DNA of 64,000 bases from Oscillatoriales cyanobacterium (GTDB lineage: Bacteria > Cyanobacteriota > Cyanobacteriia > Cyanobacteriales > Microcoleaceae), in NCBI GenBank assembly GCA_004292955.1, contig RDXX01000015.1, positions 1 through 64,000 of the forward strand, given 5' to 3'. Shown piece by piece: positions 45,148-53,936 of this stretch. The position numbers were made by a program, and so were the translations under genes. Under the pieces are notes generated by a model. It searched no databases, had not been told where the DNA came from, and saw only the letters and a list, made by a program, of their open reading frames with translations. Within the stretch, counting starts at the first letter, position 1. Each line of letters opens with the position of its first letter.

Positions 45148-46041
45148 TCAATAAACCTTTTGGCGAGTAGCCCAACGAGACAGAATACTCGTCAGCAAAA
45201 CCATCAACACCAAAATCAAAGAAGCAGCCCAAGCCAATTCTTTCTGTGCCTTAAAAGGAACCGTTGCAAAGTTGTAAACCAAAACCGAAAGACTCGGAGT
45301 TGGCTTATCAAATCCAGCCGGCCAAAAAGGCGAATTCAGCGCCGTGAAAATCAAAGGAGCAGTTTCACCAGCAGCGCGAGCAACCGCCAAAGTCACACCA
45401 GTTAAAATAGCCGGAATTGCCGCAGGTAAAACCACCTGCAACACTGTTTGATAATTAGAAGCACCCACACCAACCGACGCCCATCTGATATCCTGCGGGA
45501 CAATTTGTAGAGCTTCGTCAGTAGTCCGCACAATCGTCGGTAACATCAGCACAGCCAGCGCCGCGCCTCCTGCAATTGCCGAAAAACCTCCCATATTTAC
45601 CACGAACAAACCGTAGGCAAATACACCTGCAATAATCGATGGAACTCCGCTGAGGACATTAGTTGCAAAGCGCACCCAGCGAGCGACTTCGCCGCTGCTG
45701 AACTCTGACAAATAAACGGCGGCCAATACGCCAAAAGGAACAGCAATTAGAGAGGCAATTCCTACGGTCATTAATGTACCGATAATTGCGTTAGCGATAC
45801 CGCCTCCCGACAGTCCAGGCGGGGGTGGCAATTTGGTAAATAAGTCTAAATTTAGGCGGTTAAAACCCTGTATGGTTACGTAGGAAAGGACTGCAAACAA
45901 AGGCAGCAGAGTGATAGCCATACAAGCTCCAGCTATTCCGGTCATCGCCAGATTTAACAGAGTTCTAGGGCTATTTTTGACCTTCTTTAAACTGCCTACT
46001 TTCTGTTCTAAAGAATTCTCGTCAGGGACGGGATTTGACAT
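45148..46041 (-). CDS. pstA: Phosphate ABC transporter permease PstA
   Basis: 297 residues from the ATG at 46041 (MSNPVPDENS); the frame is open upstream into pstC but this start leaves a 32-bp gap. Six membrane helices with the ABC-2-type EAA loop (VVPQDIRWASVGVGAS) and PstA-typical motifs GGGIANAIIGT, PFGVLAAVYLSEF, ARAAGETAPL. Forms the transmembrane channel with PstC. Confidence 0.93.
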   Translation of the reverse strand: MSNPVPDENSLEQKVGSLKKVKNSPRTLLNLAMTGIAGACMAITLLPLFAVLSYVTIQGFNRLNLDLFTKLPPPPGLSGGGIANAIIGTLMTVGIASLIAVPFGVLAAVYLSEFSSGEVARWVRFATNVLSGVPSIIAGVFAYGLFVVNMGGFSAIAGGAALAVLMLPTIVRTTDEALQIVPQDIRWASVGVGASNYQTVLQVVLPAAIPAILTGVTLAVARAAGETAPLIFTALNSPFWPAGFDKPTPSLSVLVYNFATVPFKAQKELAWAASLILVLMVLLTSILSRWATRQKVY

Positions 46042-46073
46042 AAATAAAGCTATTAGGAAATTGTGGCAAACTT

Positions 46074-47030
46074 CTAGTTGTACTTGGCTCTTACTTGAGA
46101 AACAATCCACTCTGCCAAAACATTAACAATCAGCGTCATGATAAACAGAATTAGTCCCGTGTACATCAGAGCAGACACTTGCAAGCCGGAAGCTTCGGCA
46201 AATTGATTTGCCATCAAAGAAGCAATAGTATTTGCAGGAGCTAGCACAGAAGCACTTAACTGATTGGAATTGCCAATTAACAGGGTGGCTGCCATTGTTT
46301 CTCCCATCGCGCGGCCCAGGCCGAGCATGATTCCGCCGACAATCCCGGAAAAAGCTGCGGGTACTAGCACTCTAAAAATTGTTGTCCAGCGAGTTGCTCC
46401 CAAACCTAGAGATGCTTGTCGCAATTCGGGCGGGAGACTGGCTAAAGAGTCGCGGGAGATAGCAGTAATAATGGGCAAAGTCATGATTCCCAAGATTACT
46501 CCGGCAGGTAACATTCCCGGGCCAACTGGCGGAGTGCTAAAAATCGGCAGCCATCCAAAGTTACCGTTGAGAAACTTTCCGATGCTGGTAAGTATGGGAA
46601 TCAATACAGCAATTCCCCACAAACCGTAGACTACGCTGGGAATGGCGGCTAAAAGTTCTACTAAAAAAACTAAAGCTGTGCGTACTGGGAGCGGCAAAAA
46701 ATCTTCGCTCAGGAAGATTGCAGTCCCTACTCCTAATGGTACCGCAATTAGGAGCGCGATCGCCGAACTGACGATCGTCCCATAAATCATCGGCAGCGCG
46801 CCGTACTCTTCTTTAACCGGATTCCAGCTACTGCTAAATAGAAATCCCAAACCGTACTGTTGAATCGCAGGTAACGCTCTATAAGCAACCGTCACGGCGA
46901 TTACCAGCAAGATTACACCCACTCCGATGCCCAAAATGCGCGTCAGCCAGATAAAGGCTTGGTCTAACGACTTTTCTGCTCTTGAGCGCGATCGACTCTC
47001 TAATTGAGGGCTATTATTATCTGAAACCAT
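46074..47030 (-). CDS. pstC: Phosphate ABC transporter permease PstC
   Basis: 318 residues from the ATG at 47030 (MVSDNNSPQLESRS). Six to seven hydrophobic segments; PstC motifs PVKEEYGALPMIYGT, VPLGVGTAIFLSE, SVVYGLWG, PPELRQASLGLGATRWTT (EAA loop), GRAMGETMAA. Partner of PstA. Follows pstS after a 284-bp gap that contains hairpin repeats, so expression relative to pstS may be reduced. Confidence 0.93.
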   Translation of the reverse strand: MVSDNNSPQLESRSRSRAEKSLDQAFIWLTRILGIGVGVILLVIAVTVAYRALPAIQQYGLGFLFSSSWNPVKEEYGALPMIYGTIVSSAIALLIAVPLGVGTAIFLSEDFLPLPVRTALVFLVELLAAIPSVVYGLWGIAVLIPILTSIGKFLNGNFGWLPIFSTPPVGPGMLPAGVILGIMTLPIITAISRDSLASLPPELRQASLGLGATRWTTIFRVLVPAAFSGIVGGIMLGLGRAMGETMAATLLIGNSNQLSASVLAPANTIASLMANQFAEASGLQVSALMYTGLILFIMTLIVNVLAEWIVSQVRAKYN

Positions 47031-47125
47031 AAACAAAAAACCCAAATAATAGTAGTGAGAAAGATTAATTTTAAGAAAAAGCTAGCTGGAAGAAAGCAGA
47101 AAGAAAAAGAATAAAAAAATCAAAG

Positions 47126-47283
47126 GGGCGGGTTGATTAATCCCGTGACTTTTCAACAAATATTTCTGGTGAAGCCCGCCGCTTTGATTTTGAAAGACGT
47201 AGATTGCGATTTACCTTTGGGTGGGGGCGGGTTTACGAGATTATTGGTTTTAGGCAATTATTGTTGGTGAATCCGCCCCTACA
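47126..47283. repeat. Two GGGGCGGGTT...CCGCCCC hairpins between pstS and pstC
   Basis: GGGGCGGGTTGATTAATCCC ... GTGAAGCCCGCC (47126-47181) and GGGGGCGGGTTTACGAG ... GTGAATCCGCCCC (47223-47281) are degenerate copies of one palindrome with ATTATTGTTGGTGAA-like arms. Position inside the pst operon suggests a possible attenuation or processing site. Confidence 0.65.
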
Positions 47284-47314
47284 GAAATATCTCTCTTCTT
47301 TCTTCCTTCAATCG

Positions 47315-48496
47315 CTATTTGGCAACTTCAATTTTGTAGTCGGCGCTGATGCCGTCGGCCGCCGCGGCTACTTTTTCTTTAACACTTGCAGGCAAAGGAA
47401 CGTAGCCCAATTCAGAACTAACTTTTTGACCTTCATTTAAGCCGTATTCAACCATTGCCTCGATGGTTTTAGCTTTGTTGGGGTCAGCAACTTTTTTGGG
47501 GACGAGCATCCAAGTGTAGGTGACAATTGGATAGGATTCAGCGCCTTCTGGGTCTTCGATAAATGCTCGCAGGTTTTCCGGCAGGGGCACTGTTGCTAGA
47601 GCTTTAGAAGCTGAGTCGTCGGTAGGTGTGACAAAGGTGCCTGCTTTGTTTTGCAAAGATGCAAATTTGACGTTGTTGTTTTTGGCATAGCCGTATTCTA
47701 TGTAGCCGACGCTGCCTGCGGTTTGCAGGATTTGGGCTGTGATGCCTTCGTTGCCTTTTGCACCAATAAAAGTACCTGTTTTGGGCCACTCTACTGTTTT
47801 GCCGTCACCTACTGCGGTTTTCCAGTCAGGGCTGATGGCACTCAGGTGTTTGGTGAAGACGGCTGTTGTACCGCTACCGTCGGAACGGTGGATGACGGTG
47901 ATGGCTTGGTCTGGCAATTTAGCGCCTGGATTGGCTGCGGCAATTTTGGGGTCGTTCCACTTGGTAATTTTACCTTGGAAGATTTCTGTGTAAACATCCC
48001 GTGGCAGTTTGAGTTCGGGTACGTCTGGCAGGTTGTAGCCGATAACGATGCTGCCGGCTGTCATGGGCAACAAAATCACGCCTTTGTCTGCTGGAACTTT
48101 GGCGATTTCGTCGTCTTTCATGGCGGTGTCGCTAGCGCCAAAGTCTACTGTGCCTTTGGTGAATTGTTCGATTCCGGCGCCGCTACCTACTGATTGATAG
48201 TTAATTTGTACTTTGGGGTTGATTTTGTTGAAGTCTTGAAACCAACGCTGGTATAGAGGTGCGGGGAATGATGCGCCTGCTGCTGTGATTGCTACGTCTG
48301 AGGCGAGGGCGAGTTTGGTGTTGGTTGCTGCTGCAACGGGGGCAGCGCCGGGGGTTGCTGCGGTGTCGCTGCCGGGGCTGGGGCTGCTGCTGGTGGTGCT
48401 GCCACCGCCGCAAGCTGCTAAGCTGAGGGCGATCGCCATAGCAGAAATTGCTGTGGTAACACGATTCGGATTTATCAAGTTGATACGAAAAATCAT
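47315..48496 (-). CDS. pstS: Phosphate ABC transporter substrate-binding protein PstS
   Basis: 393 residues. Lipoprotein signal with lipobox LAA-C29 (LSLAACGGG), then a Ser/Pro/Ala-rich linker (~30-65) and the periplasmic binding domain: AAGASFPAPLYQRWF, INYQSVGSGAG, FGASDTAMKDDEI, HRSDGSGTTAVFTKHLS, GSVGYIEYGYAK. The phosphate-contacting S, D and SGTT residues are present. First gene of pstSCAB, preceded by a six-unit Pho-box-like array. The longer, low-complexity linker is typical of cyanobacterial PstS. Confidence 0.95.
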   Translation of the reverse strand: MIFRINLINPNRVTTAISAMAIALSLAACGGGSTTSSSPSPGSDTAATPGAAPVAAATNTKLALASDVAITAAGASFPAPLYQRWFQDFNKINPKVQINYQSVGSGAGIEQFTKGTVDFGASDTAMKDDEIAKVPADKGVILLPMTAGSIVIGYNLPDVPELKLPRDVYTEIFQGKITKWNDPKIAAANPGAKLPDQAITVIHRSDGSGTTAVFTKHLSAISPDWKTAVGDGKTVEWPKTGTFIGAKGNEGITAQILQTAGSVGYIEYGYAKNNNVKFASLQNKAGTFVTPTDDSASKALATVPLPENLRAFIEDPEGAESYPIVTYTWMLVPKKVADPNKAKTIEAMVEYGLNEGQKVSSELGYVPLPASVKEKVAAAADGISADYKIEVAK

Positions 48497-48551
48497 AAGT
48501 ATAGAAATTTGCGATCGTTATACGGGTGTCGCGCACTAGCATATCGCGCGA

Positions 48552-48614
48552 AAGTAAAGCTTAGGTTAAAAATCTTTACATTTTATCTTAATCTAATGTT
48601 AACCAAGATTAAAT
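48552..48614 (-). promoter_or_regulatory. Pho box: six direct octamers at 11-bp spacing
   Basis: Read on the minus strand toward pstS: ATTTAATC, GTTAACAT, ATTAAGAT, ATGTAAAG, TTTAACCT, CTTTACTT, each 8 bases with 3-base spacers (+ strand positions 48552, 48563, 48574, 48585, 48596, 48607). The cyanobacterial Pho box recognised by SphR is of the form (C/T)TTAA(C/T)(C/T)(T/A) repeated with a 3-bp spacer. Five of six have two or fewer mismatches to a loose TTAA-centred pattern. The array lies 56-118 bp upstream of the pstS start codon. Confidence 0.7.
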
Positions 48615-48860
48615 TCATTCATGAGCTTGACAAGTGTGATTTTTTTAGATATGTGCCAAATAAATTAGTAGAGAAACAAGGATGCGATCGCGCGATCGCG
48701 AACAATTCCACATTAGGCGATCGGCACATCCAGACTTGAGAACCATAAAACCCTACAATGGTGGTTGTTTTGACAAGGTGCTAGTATTGAGAACTTAAAT
48801 GCTGCTAGCGTTGAAGCTGGCATCTGAGGAATACCTTCTGACGAACACCGTTTGACGATC

Positions 48861-49439
48861 ATGCCTGCTCCTATCGAATTAATCTGGGCTGTTATTGGTT
48901 TGCTCCTAACGATAGGAGGCACTTTTTTGCCTGCATCTGTGACAATGCCGATCGGGTTTTGGGACGATCGCGGACTTCAGGCGTACTCTTTAGGTGTTAC
49001 CTATCAAATTGGAGCAGTATTGCTAGTAGGCTGCATGGGTGGCAAAAATGCGGCGGCTCTCTCGCAAATTGCCTATTTGGTATTAGGATTGACTTTGTGG
49101 CCAGTTTTTGCTCAAGGTGGCGGCATCGGCTACATTAAAGAAGCGAGTTTTGGGTATTTGTTGGGTTTCGTGCCTGGTGCTTGGGTGTGCGGCTGGGTCG
49201 CTTTTAAGGTTGCTTCGCGGTTGGAATCGATCGCTTTTAGTTGTTTGTGCGGTTTATTTACAGTTCACGCGATCGGCTTAATTTATCTGATTTTTAATTA
49301 CTTGCTGATTCCGGGCAAAAAAACACCTTTATTGAATGAGATTCTAAAATATTCTGTTTATCCTCTACCGGGACAATTGGCTGTAGTTTGTGCGATCGCA
49401 CTTCTGTCATTTACTTTGCGCCGCTTGATGTTTTATTAA
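48861..49439 (+). CDS. bioY: Biotin transporter BioY
   Basis: 192 residues from the ATG at 48861 (a TTG three codons upstream is also in frame). Six hydrophobic segments and the BioY hallmark GYLLGFVPGAWVCGW (~100-114). It is the S-component of an ECF transporter for biotin and can work with a shared EcfAAT module. It precedes lspA on the same strand, an arrangement I have seen in other cyanobacteria. Divergent from pstS; the 48497-48860 gap otherwise contains only the Pho box and unremarkable sequence. Confidence 0.85.
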   Translation: MPAPIELIWAVIGLLLTIGGTFLPASVTMPIGFWDDRGLQAYSLGVTYQIGAVLLVGCMGGKNAAALSQIAYLVLGLTLWPVFAQGGGIGYIKEASFGYLLGFVPGAWVCGWVAFKVASRLESIAFSCLCGLFTVHAIGLIYLIFNYLLIPGKKTPLLNEILKYSVYPLPGQLAVVCAIALLSFTLRRLMFY

Positions 49440-49443
49440 TTGG

Positions 49444-49486
49444 GGAATTGGGGCATAGGGCATAGGGCATAGGGCATAGGGCATTG
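49444..49486. repeat. GGGCATA heptamer array
   Basis: About five units of GGGCATA/GGGCATT directly after the bioY stop codon. Confidence 0.88.
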
Positions 49487-49631
49487 GTAATTGTGCAAAA
49501 TTGGGTTATAGTATCATTCTGCAACGGGAAAGTCATCTCGCTGCGGGTGGGAAAGATCGGCTAAACTGCTGAAACGCGAGATTTGAGTGAATTATCCCAT
49601 GCCCGATGCCCTATCTTTTATTCCCTAATCC

Positions 49632-50141
49632 ATGCGTTTTAAAAGAAATCCCTTGTTCTGGGTAGCTGCTATTATCAGTTTAGTTTTAGACCACCTGAGC
49701 AAGTTTTGGGTGGTGCAAAATTTTGACTTGACGGTTCCTCCGCAGACTCAGCCGCTGTTACCGGGGATATTTCACTTCACTTATGTTGTTAATACCGGTG
49801 CGGCTTTTAGTTTGTTTAGCAATGGTGGGGCGAGTTGGTTGCGCTGGCTGTCTTTGGGTGTGAGTGTGGGATTGATGATTTTGGCTTGGTTCGGGCCGCG
49901 AATTAACCGCTGGGAACAAGCTGGCTACGGTTTGATTTTGGGGGGCGCACTGGGTAACGGGATCGATCGATTTATTTTGGGCCACGTTGTAGATTTTATC
50001 GATTTTCGGATCATTCGGTTCCCGGTATTTAATCTGGCCGATGTGTTTATTAATGCTGGGATTATCTGTTTGCTGATTGCAACTTTTCACGGTGCACCGC
50101 CGCCGAGAAACCGAGATGATAGCGATTCTATTTCAGAGTAA
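49632..50141 (+). CDS. lspA: Lipoprotein signal peptidase
   Basis: 169 residues. Four membrane helices and the LspA motifs: LDHLSKFWV (~20), VVNTGAAFSLF (52-62), GALGNGIDR with VVDFIDF (catalytic D121) and FNLADVFI (catalytic D137). It cleaves the signal peptide of prolipoproteins such as PstS. The C-terminal 15 residues (PPPRNRDDSDSISE) are a polar tail. Confidence 0.93.
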   Translation: MRFKRNPLFWVAAIISLVLDHLSKFWVVQNFDLTVPPQTQPLLPGIFHFTYVVNTGAAFSLFSNGGASWLRWLSLGVSVGLMILAWFGPRINRWEQAGYGLILGGALGNGIDRFILGHVVDFIDFRIIRFPVFNLADVFINAGIICLLIATFHGAPPPRNRDDSDSISE

Positions 50142-50302
50142 TAGGATTTTTATCAAGTCTTTGTACGACATAATTGTTGGCGGAGTCAAACGAATGTTGT
50201 TTGCACTCTGCTGGCGATAACACAGGTGCGTCGCTACTCGAAAAGTCGATTTTTTTGAGAGATTGTGAATGGCGACGCACCCTACGGGTTTCTCACTCAT
50301 TT

Positions 50303-50437
50303 ACCAGAAGAATTGGTTGAAAGCCTCTCCCTTTGAGGGAGAAATTAAAATCAGACTATTCATTATTCCAATCCTCGAACTTAAGGGTAGAGGTCGCTAT
50401 CAAACTGTCAACTGTCAACTGTCAACTGTCAACTGTT
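50303..50437 (+). repeat. Dispersed ~130-bp repeat with CTGTCAA tail
   Basis: ACCAGAAGAATTGGTTGAAA ... CTCCCTTTGAGGGAGAAATT ... then CTGTCAA heptamers. The tail enters the 3' end of the DUF1501 gene. Confidence 0.88.
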
Positions 50438-51660
50438 GAAACTAACCCAACGATTCGATTTGATTGATAACCGGGAAAAACTCGATCGACCTTTTCCCCA
50501 TCCAGCCGTAAATGACTCTGCAACAAAGTAGCAATTACATCTCGAAAATCCGTCGTCACGGCTAAATCGCGCTTTTGATACAACTGACTTTCATCCAATC
50601 CCGGCCACTCGCCATAAACTTTGCCGCCCTTAATATTACCACCCAAAAGCCACATCGCATTTCCGTGTCCGTGATCCGTGCCGCCGTTACCGTTTTCGCG
50701 CACAGTGCGGCCGAATTCTGAGATAACTACGATCGCACTTTCGGAGTAAACATCACCCAATCCCTGCACCAAATTCGCTAAACCCTGTCCCAGAGGGCGC
50801 AATCTTGCGGCTAATTGGCCTTGGGAACTTCCTTGATTGATGTGGGTATCCCAGCCTCCGAGGGCGAGGAAAGCTAGCTGAATGCTGGAGTCTCTCGCCA
50901 TCAGCCGCCCCAATTGCGTCGCGTCGCCGGGGAAACCATCGGCTAAGGGTGCGCCGTTATTGGCGGCTTTCATTTCTGCATCTAAGTTAGCCAGCAGGGT
51001 TTGGCGGGCGGCGCGACTTTCTCGGTATGCTTGACCTAGTTGGTCGCTATCGCTGTAAAGTCGATCGAATGCGGTACCGATTTGGGGTTTGTCAATGGCG
51101 ATCGGGCGGCTGGCATTTTTACCTAGTCTAAAGCTGGCAACTGCCATTTTTCCCGACAGGATGCGGGGTGTGGAGGTGCCACCATTCAAGGCTTGGACGG
51201 GGGAATTGGCGGATATGACTGACAGCAGGCGGTTCATCCAGCCGTCGGGGGTCTTGTTTTTGCCGGGAGTGCCACTTTCCATGTAGTCTTGCGCCTCGAA
51301 GTGCGATCGGGTGGGATCGGGAGAACCGCAAGCGTGGGCAAATGCGAGGGTTCCTTGCTGCCACAGCGGGGCGATCGCGATGAGTGCGGGGTGGAGTCCA
51401 AAACGGCCGTCAAGGTCGATCGCACCGCCTTGCAGCCCCGGTTTTGGGATAGCTATTTTGGGTCGAGATTGATAGTAATTCGCTTCTTGGTAGGGAACAA
51501 TTACGTTTAAGCCATCGACTGCGCCGCGCAAAAAGATGACAATTAATCGTTTGCTGTTCTTGGGTGCGGCGGCTTTCACGGCTAAACCGTGGAGTCCGAC
51601 AGACATAATTGTCGAAGTTGAAAGCAATCCGGTTTGGATTAAAAATTGGCGTCTGTTCAT
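50422..51660 (-). CDS. DUF1501 domain-containing Tat-exported protein
   Basis: 412 residues. Twin-arginine signal MNRRQFLIQTG...GLAVKA, then LIVIFLRGAVDGLNVIVPY, GLHPAL..I..LW, HACGSPDPTRSHFEAQDYMESG, ALGGWDTHINQG, VVISEFGRTVRENGNGGTDHGHG: an alkaline-phosphatase/sulfatase-like fold. Members are typically encoded next to a DUF1800 protein, as here. The function of the pair is unknown, though both are exported. Start ATG at 51660 immediately follows a TAATGGG array with no Shine-Dalgarno. The last residues (STVDS) and the TGA are encoded by the CTGTCAA array. Confidence 0.9.
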   Translation of the reverse strand: MNRRQFLIQTGLLSTSTIMSVGLHGLAVKAAAPKNSKRLIVIFLRGAVDGLNVIVPYQEANYYQSRPKIAIPKPGLQGGAIDLDGRFGLHPALIAIAPLWQQGTLAFAHACGSPDPTRSHFEAQDYMESGTPGKNKTPDGWMNRLLSVISANSPVQALNGGTSTPRILSGKMAVASFRLGKNASRPIAIDKPQIGTAFDRLYSDSDQLGQAYRESRAARQTLLANLDAEMKAANNGAPLADGFPGDATQLGRLMARDSSIQLAFLALGGWDTHINQGSSQGQLAARLRPLGQGLANLVQGLGDVYSESAIVVISEFGRTVRENGNGGTDHGHGNAMWLLGGNIKGGKVYGEWPGLDESQLYQKRDLAVTTDFRDVIATLLQSHLRLDGEKVDRVFPGYQSNRIVGLVSTVDS

Positions 51661-51830
51661 GGTAATGGGTAATGGGTAATGGGTAATGGGTAATGGGTAA
51701 TGGGTAATGGGTAATGGGTAATGGGTAATGGGTAATGGGTAATGGGTAATGGGTAATGGAATTGGTAATTGGTAATTGGTAATTGGTAATTGGGAATTGG
51801 TAATTGGGAATTGGTAATTGGAAGTTAAAG
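51661..51830. repeat. TAATGGG heptamer array
   Basis: About thirteen TAATGGG units (51661-51757), then TAATTGG/GAATTGG variants, directly adjoining the DUF1501 start codon. Confidence 0.92.
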
Positions 51831-51849
51831 TGCTAACGCTCTTCCCTCT

Positions 51850-51965
51850 GGGAGCATCTCAGTTTTACAAGAAGCATTTTTTATTGTAGTGCTGTCCCCG
51901 CTCGCGTGCTTATACACCCACGCGAGTTCTCGACAGCACTATAAATGCAAAACTGAGATGCTCCC
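51850..51965. mobile_element. MITE-like element, family B
   Basis: GGGAGCATCTCAGTTTTACA at left, GCAAAACTGAGATGCTCCC at right; inner GTGCTGTCCCCGCTCGCGTG versus CACGCGAGTTCTCGACAGCA. 116 bp. Confidence 0.75.
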
Positions 51966-52035
51966 TTCCTTCTTCCTTCTTCCTTCTTCCCTCTTCCTTC
52001 TTCCTTCTTCCTTCTTCCTTCTTCCTTCTTCCTTC
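51966..52035. repeat. CTTCCTT heptamer array
   Basis: About ten 7-bp units ending two bases before the DUF1800 stop codon. Confidence 0.92.
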
Positions 52036-52037
52036 TT

Positions 52038-53600
52038 TTATCGGCGCATAAATTCTGGACTGCCCAAAATCAAAGCGGGGCGTAAATTAGCCGGACTGGA
52101 GGCGATCGCACTTTTGGTATTCGCCGAGAAATCATTCCCCAAAATATTAGCTAACTGCGACGGATCTATTAACTGGTTGCTATTTCTCGGGCCCATTGGC
52201 AAAGAGGAGTTAGAAGGAGTTGCGATCGCAGGTAACATCCATCCCGACTGATTGTTGTCAGCGGGAGGAGAGTTTAAATACAAGGGATTGGTGGCCAAAG
52301 CCGTGACAAAACTCAACCGACGGGCGATCGCATCTGGATTCAGCCAAGCATCTTGAGTATTCTTGTAACCGTCGGGAGTTGGGCAGCCGTAAGGTGCCAT
52401 TCCTAGCTGTAGCAAAGTTGTGTACAGCGGTTGAAAATTTTCTACTGTCTTATTTGTCGATCGCACCGCCGATATAACGTATTGGTAGGGAGTTTTAAAC
52501 TTAGCGCTGTAATTTTTTTTATCCCAGAATTCTCGGCTGCGGAACAAAGTATTTAAGACTTCGCGGATATCTCCATCAGTTTCGAGAAAGCGCTGGCTGA
52601 GGCGATCGACTAACGCATTTGGCGGGCTGTCAGCCACAAAATATTGAGCTAATTTATAACTGACGTGTTTGGCTGTGGCTGGGCTTTTGGCTAAAATATT
52701 TAAAGCTTGTTTTCCCTCGGTTTCGCCCGAACCTTTGATAGTTTTCCCGAGAAATATTTTATCGCTAAAATCATGGCGTTTGGCATCAAAATAAAAGCTG
52801 TAACCGTCCTTTTCAGATGGTCGCGGCCCAAATCCCCAACCTGTAAAAATGCGAGCTAATGCGATAACATCTTGTTGCGTATAACCCCCATTGACGCCTA
52901 AGGTATGCAGCTCCATTAACTCCCGCGCATAATTCTCATTTAATCCCCGAAATCCGCCTTTGGCTCCGATACTTTTTGGATCGGTATTTTGCCAATTATC
53001 TAAATAATACAACATGGCAGGATGACGGGAAGTTGCACCTAGCAAGTCCCGGAATTTACCCAGAGCGTAGGGTCTAATTGCTTCTTGTTCGTAGGCTCCT
53101 ACCCAGAGTTTATTTAATCCTTTATCTGAGTAAACATTAAAGTGATTGTACCAAAAATCCACCATAACTTCTTGCAATTGGCGGGGACTTTCTGCCGATC
53201 GCAATAAACGAGCTTTAACTGCTTCTTGGAGAATTATCCGAGCCTTGATGCTGGCGGCTCTGATTGCTTCTGGCGTTGGTTTTTGACCGTTTTGCGATCG
53301 GCGGACACCGTATTCGACAAAGAGTTCTGCTGGTGTTTTTTGCAGGGTTTCTAACCTGTTGATGCGAGAGGTAAGGTTCTGAGGTTCGGGGATGGTTTCT
53401 GGGGAGAGTTGCTGTTGGATGTAATTTTCTGTGCCGTGCGATCGCACTTTTTCGATATCGCCCAATCGCGGGCCAAAACTAATGCGGTTGAGGAGATGCA
53501 GAATTTTGGAATTGTCGGGGGGACTGGCGGCGCTGCTGGAGGCGATCGGGCACAGCCACAAGTAGAGAAATAATGCCCCATGTTTGAGTTTCAGTTTCAT
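52038..53600 (-). CDS. DUF1800 family secreted protein
   Basis: 520 residues with a Sec-type signal (MKLKLKHGALFLYLWLCPIASSSA). Family blocks: HLLNRISFGPRLGDIEKV, LQEVMVDFWYNHFNVYSDKG, RDLLGATSRHPAMLYYLDNW, NENYARELMELHTLGVNGGYT, DVIALARIFTGWGF, and a C-terminal CPTPDGY. DUF1800 proteins are encoded with DUF1501 partners across bacteria; a role at the cell surface has been suggested but not established. It is upstream of DUF1501 in transcription direction; between them lie heptamer arrays and a MITE, so cotranscription is possible but not obvious. Confidence 0.9.
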   Translation of the reverse strand: MKLKLKHGALFLYLWLCPIASSSAASPPDNSKILHLLNRISFGPRLGDIEKVRSHGTENYIQQQLSPETIPEPQNLTSRINRLETLQKTPAELFVEYGVRRSQNGQKPTPEAIRAASIKARIILQEAVKARLLRSAESPRQLQEVMVDFWYNHFNVYSDKGLNKLWVGAYEQEAIRPYALGKFRDLLGATSRHPAMLYYLDNWQNTDPKSIGAKGGFRGLNENYARELMELHTLGVNGGYTQQDVIALARIFTGWGFGPRPSEKDGYSFYFDAKRHDFSDKIFLGKTIKGSGETEGKQALNILAKSPATAKHVSYKLAQYFVADSPPNALVDRLSQRFLETDGDIREVLNTLFRSREFWDKKNYSAKFKTPYQYVISAVRSTNKTVENFQPLYTTLLQLGMAPYGCPTPDGYKNTQDAWLNPDAIARRLSFVTALATNPLYLNSPPADNNQSGWMLPAIATPSNSSLPMGPRNSNQLIDPSQLANILGNDFSANTKSAIASSPANLRPALILGSPEFMRR

Positions 53601-53695
53601 AGTAGCTGCTGGGGGAACTATTGGTTAATTCTGTATGCCTTAGACTGGTTGGGCGGCAAAAAGGTTCAATAGTTTAGGATTTCGGCACTGGCGAT

Positions 53696-53766
53696 GGAAA
53701 ACCGGATTTTTTAACCAATACTTGCTTAAAACTCTCAATAAGAGTTAAAAAAACCCGGTTTCTTTG
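53696..53766. repeat. AAACCGGG-type palindrome
   Basis: AAAACCGGATTTTTTAACC ... AAAAAAACCCGGTTTCTTTG, between DUF1800 and the radical SAM gene. The rest of the 53601-53936 gap holds no visible gene. Confidence 0.75.
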
Positions 53767-53936
53767 TGGGCGAGTGCGTAACTCCTACGGTTGTTAGTCA
53801 TCAACGCCCAACATGGATACGCGGATGACACAAATTTATTATCCGTATCTCCGCAGGCGATCGCTGTCCGGCGGTCAGTCCATAGCATAAAATTAGAAAA
53901 GAAACAGATATTATTTTCCTAAAGCTAAACTTGCCA

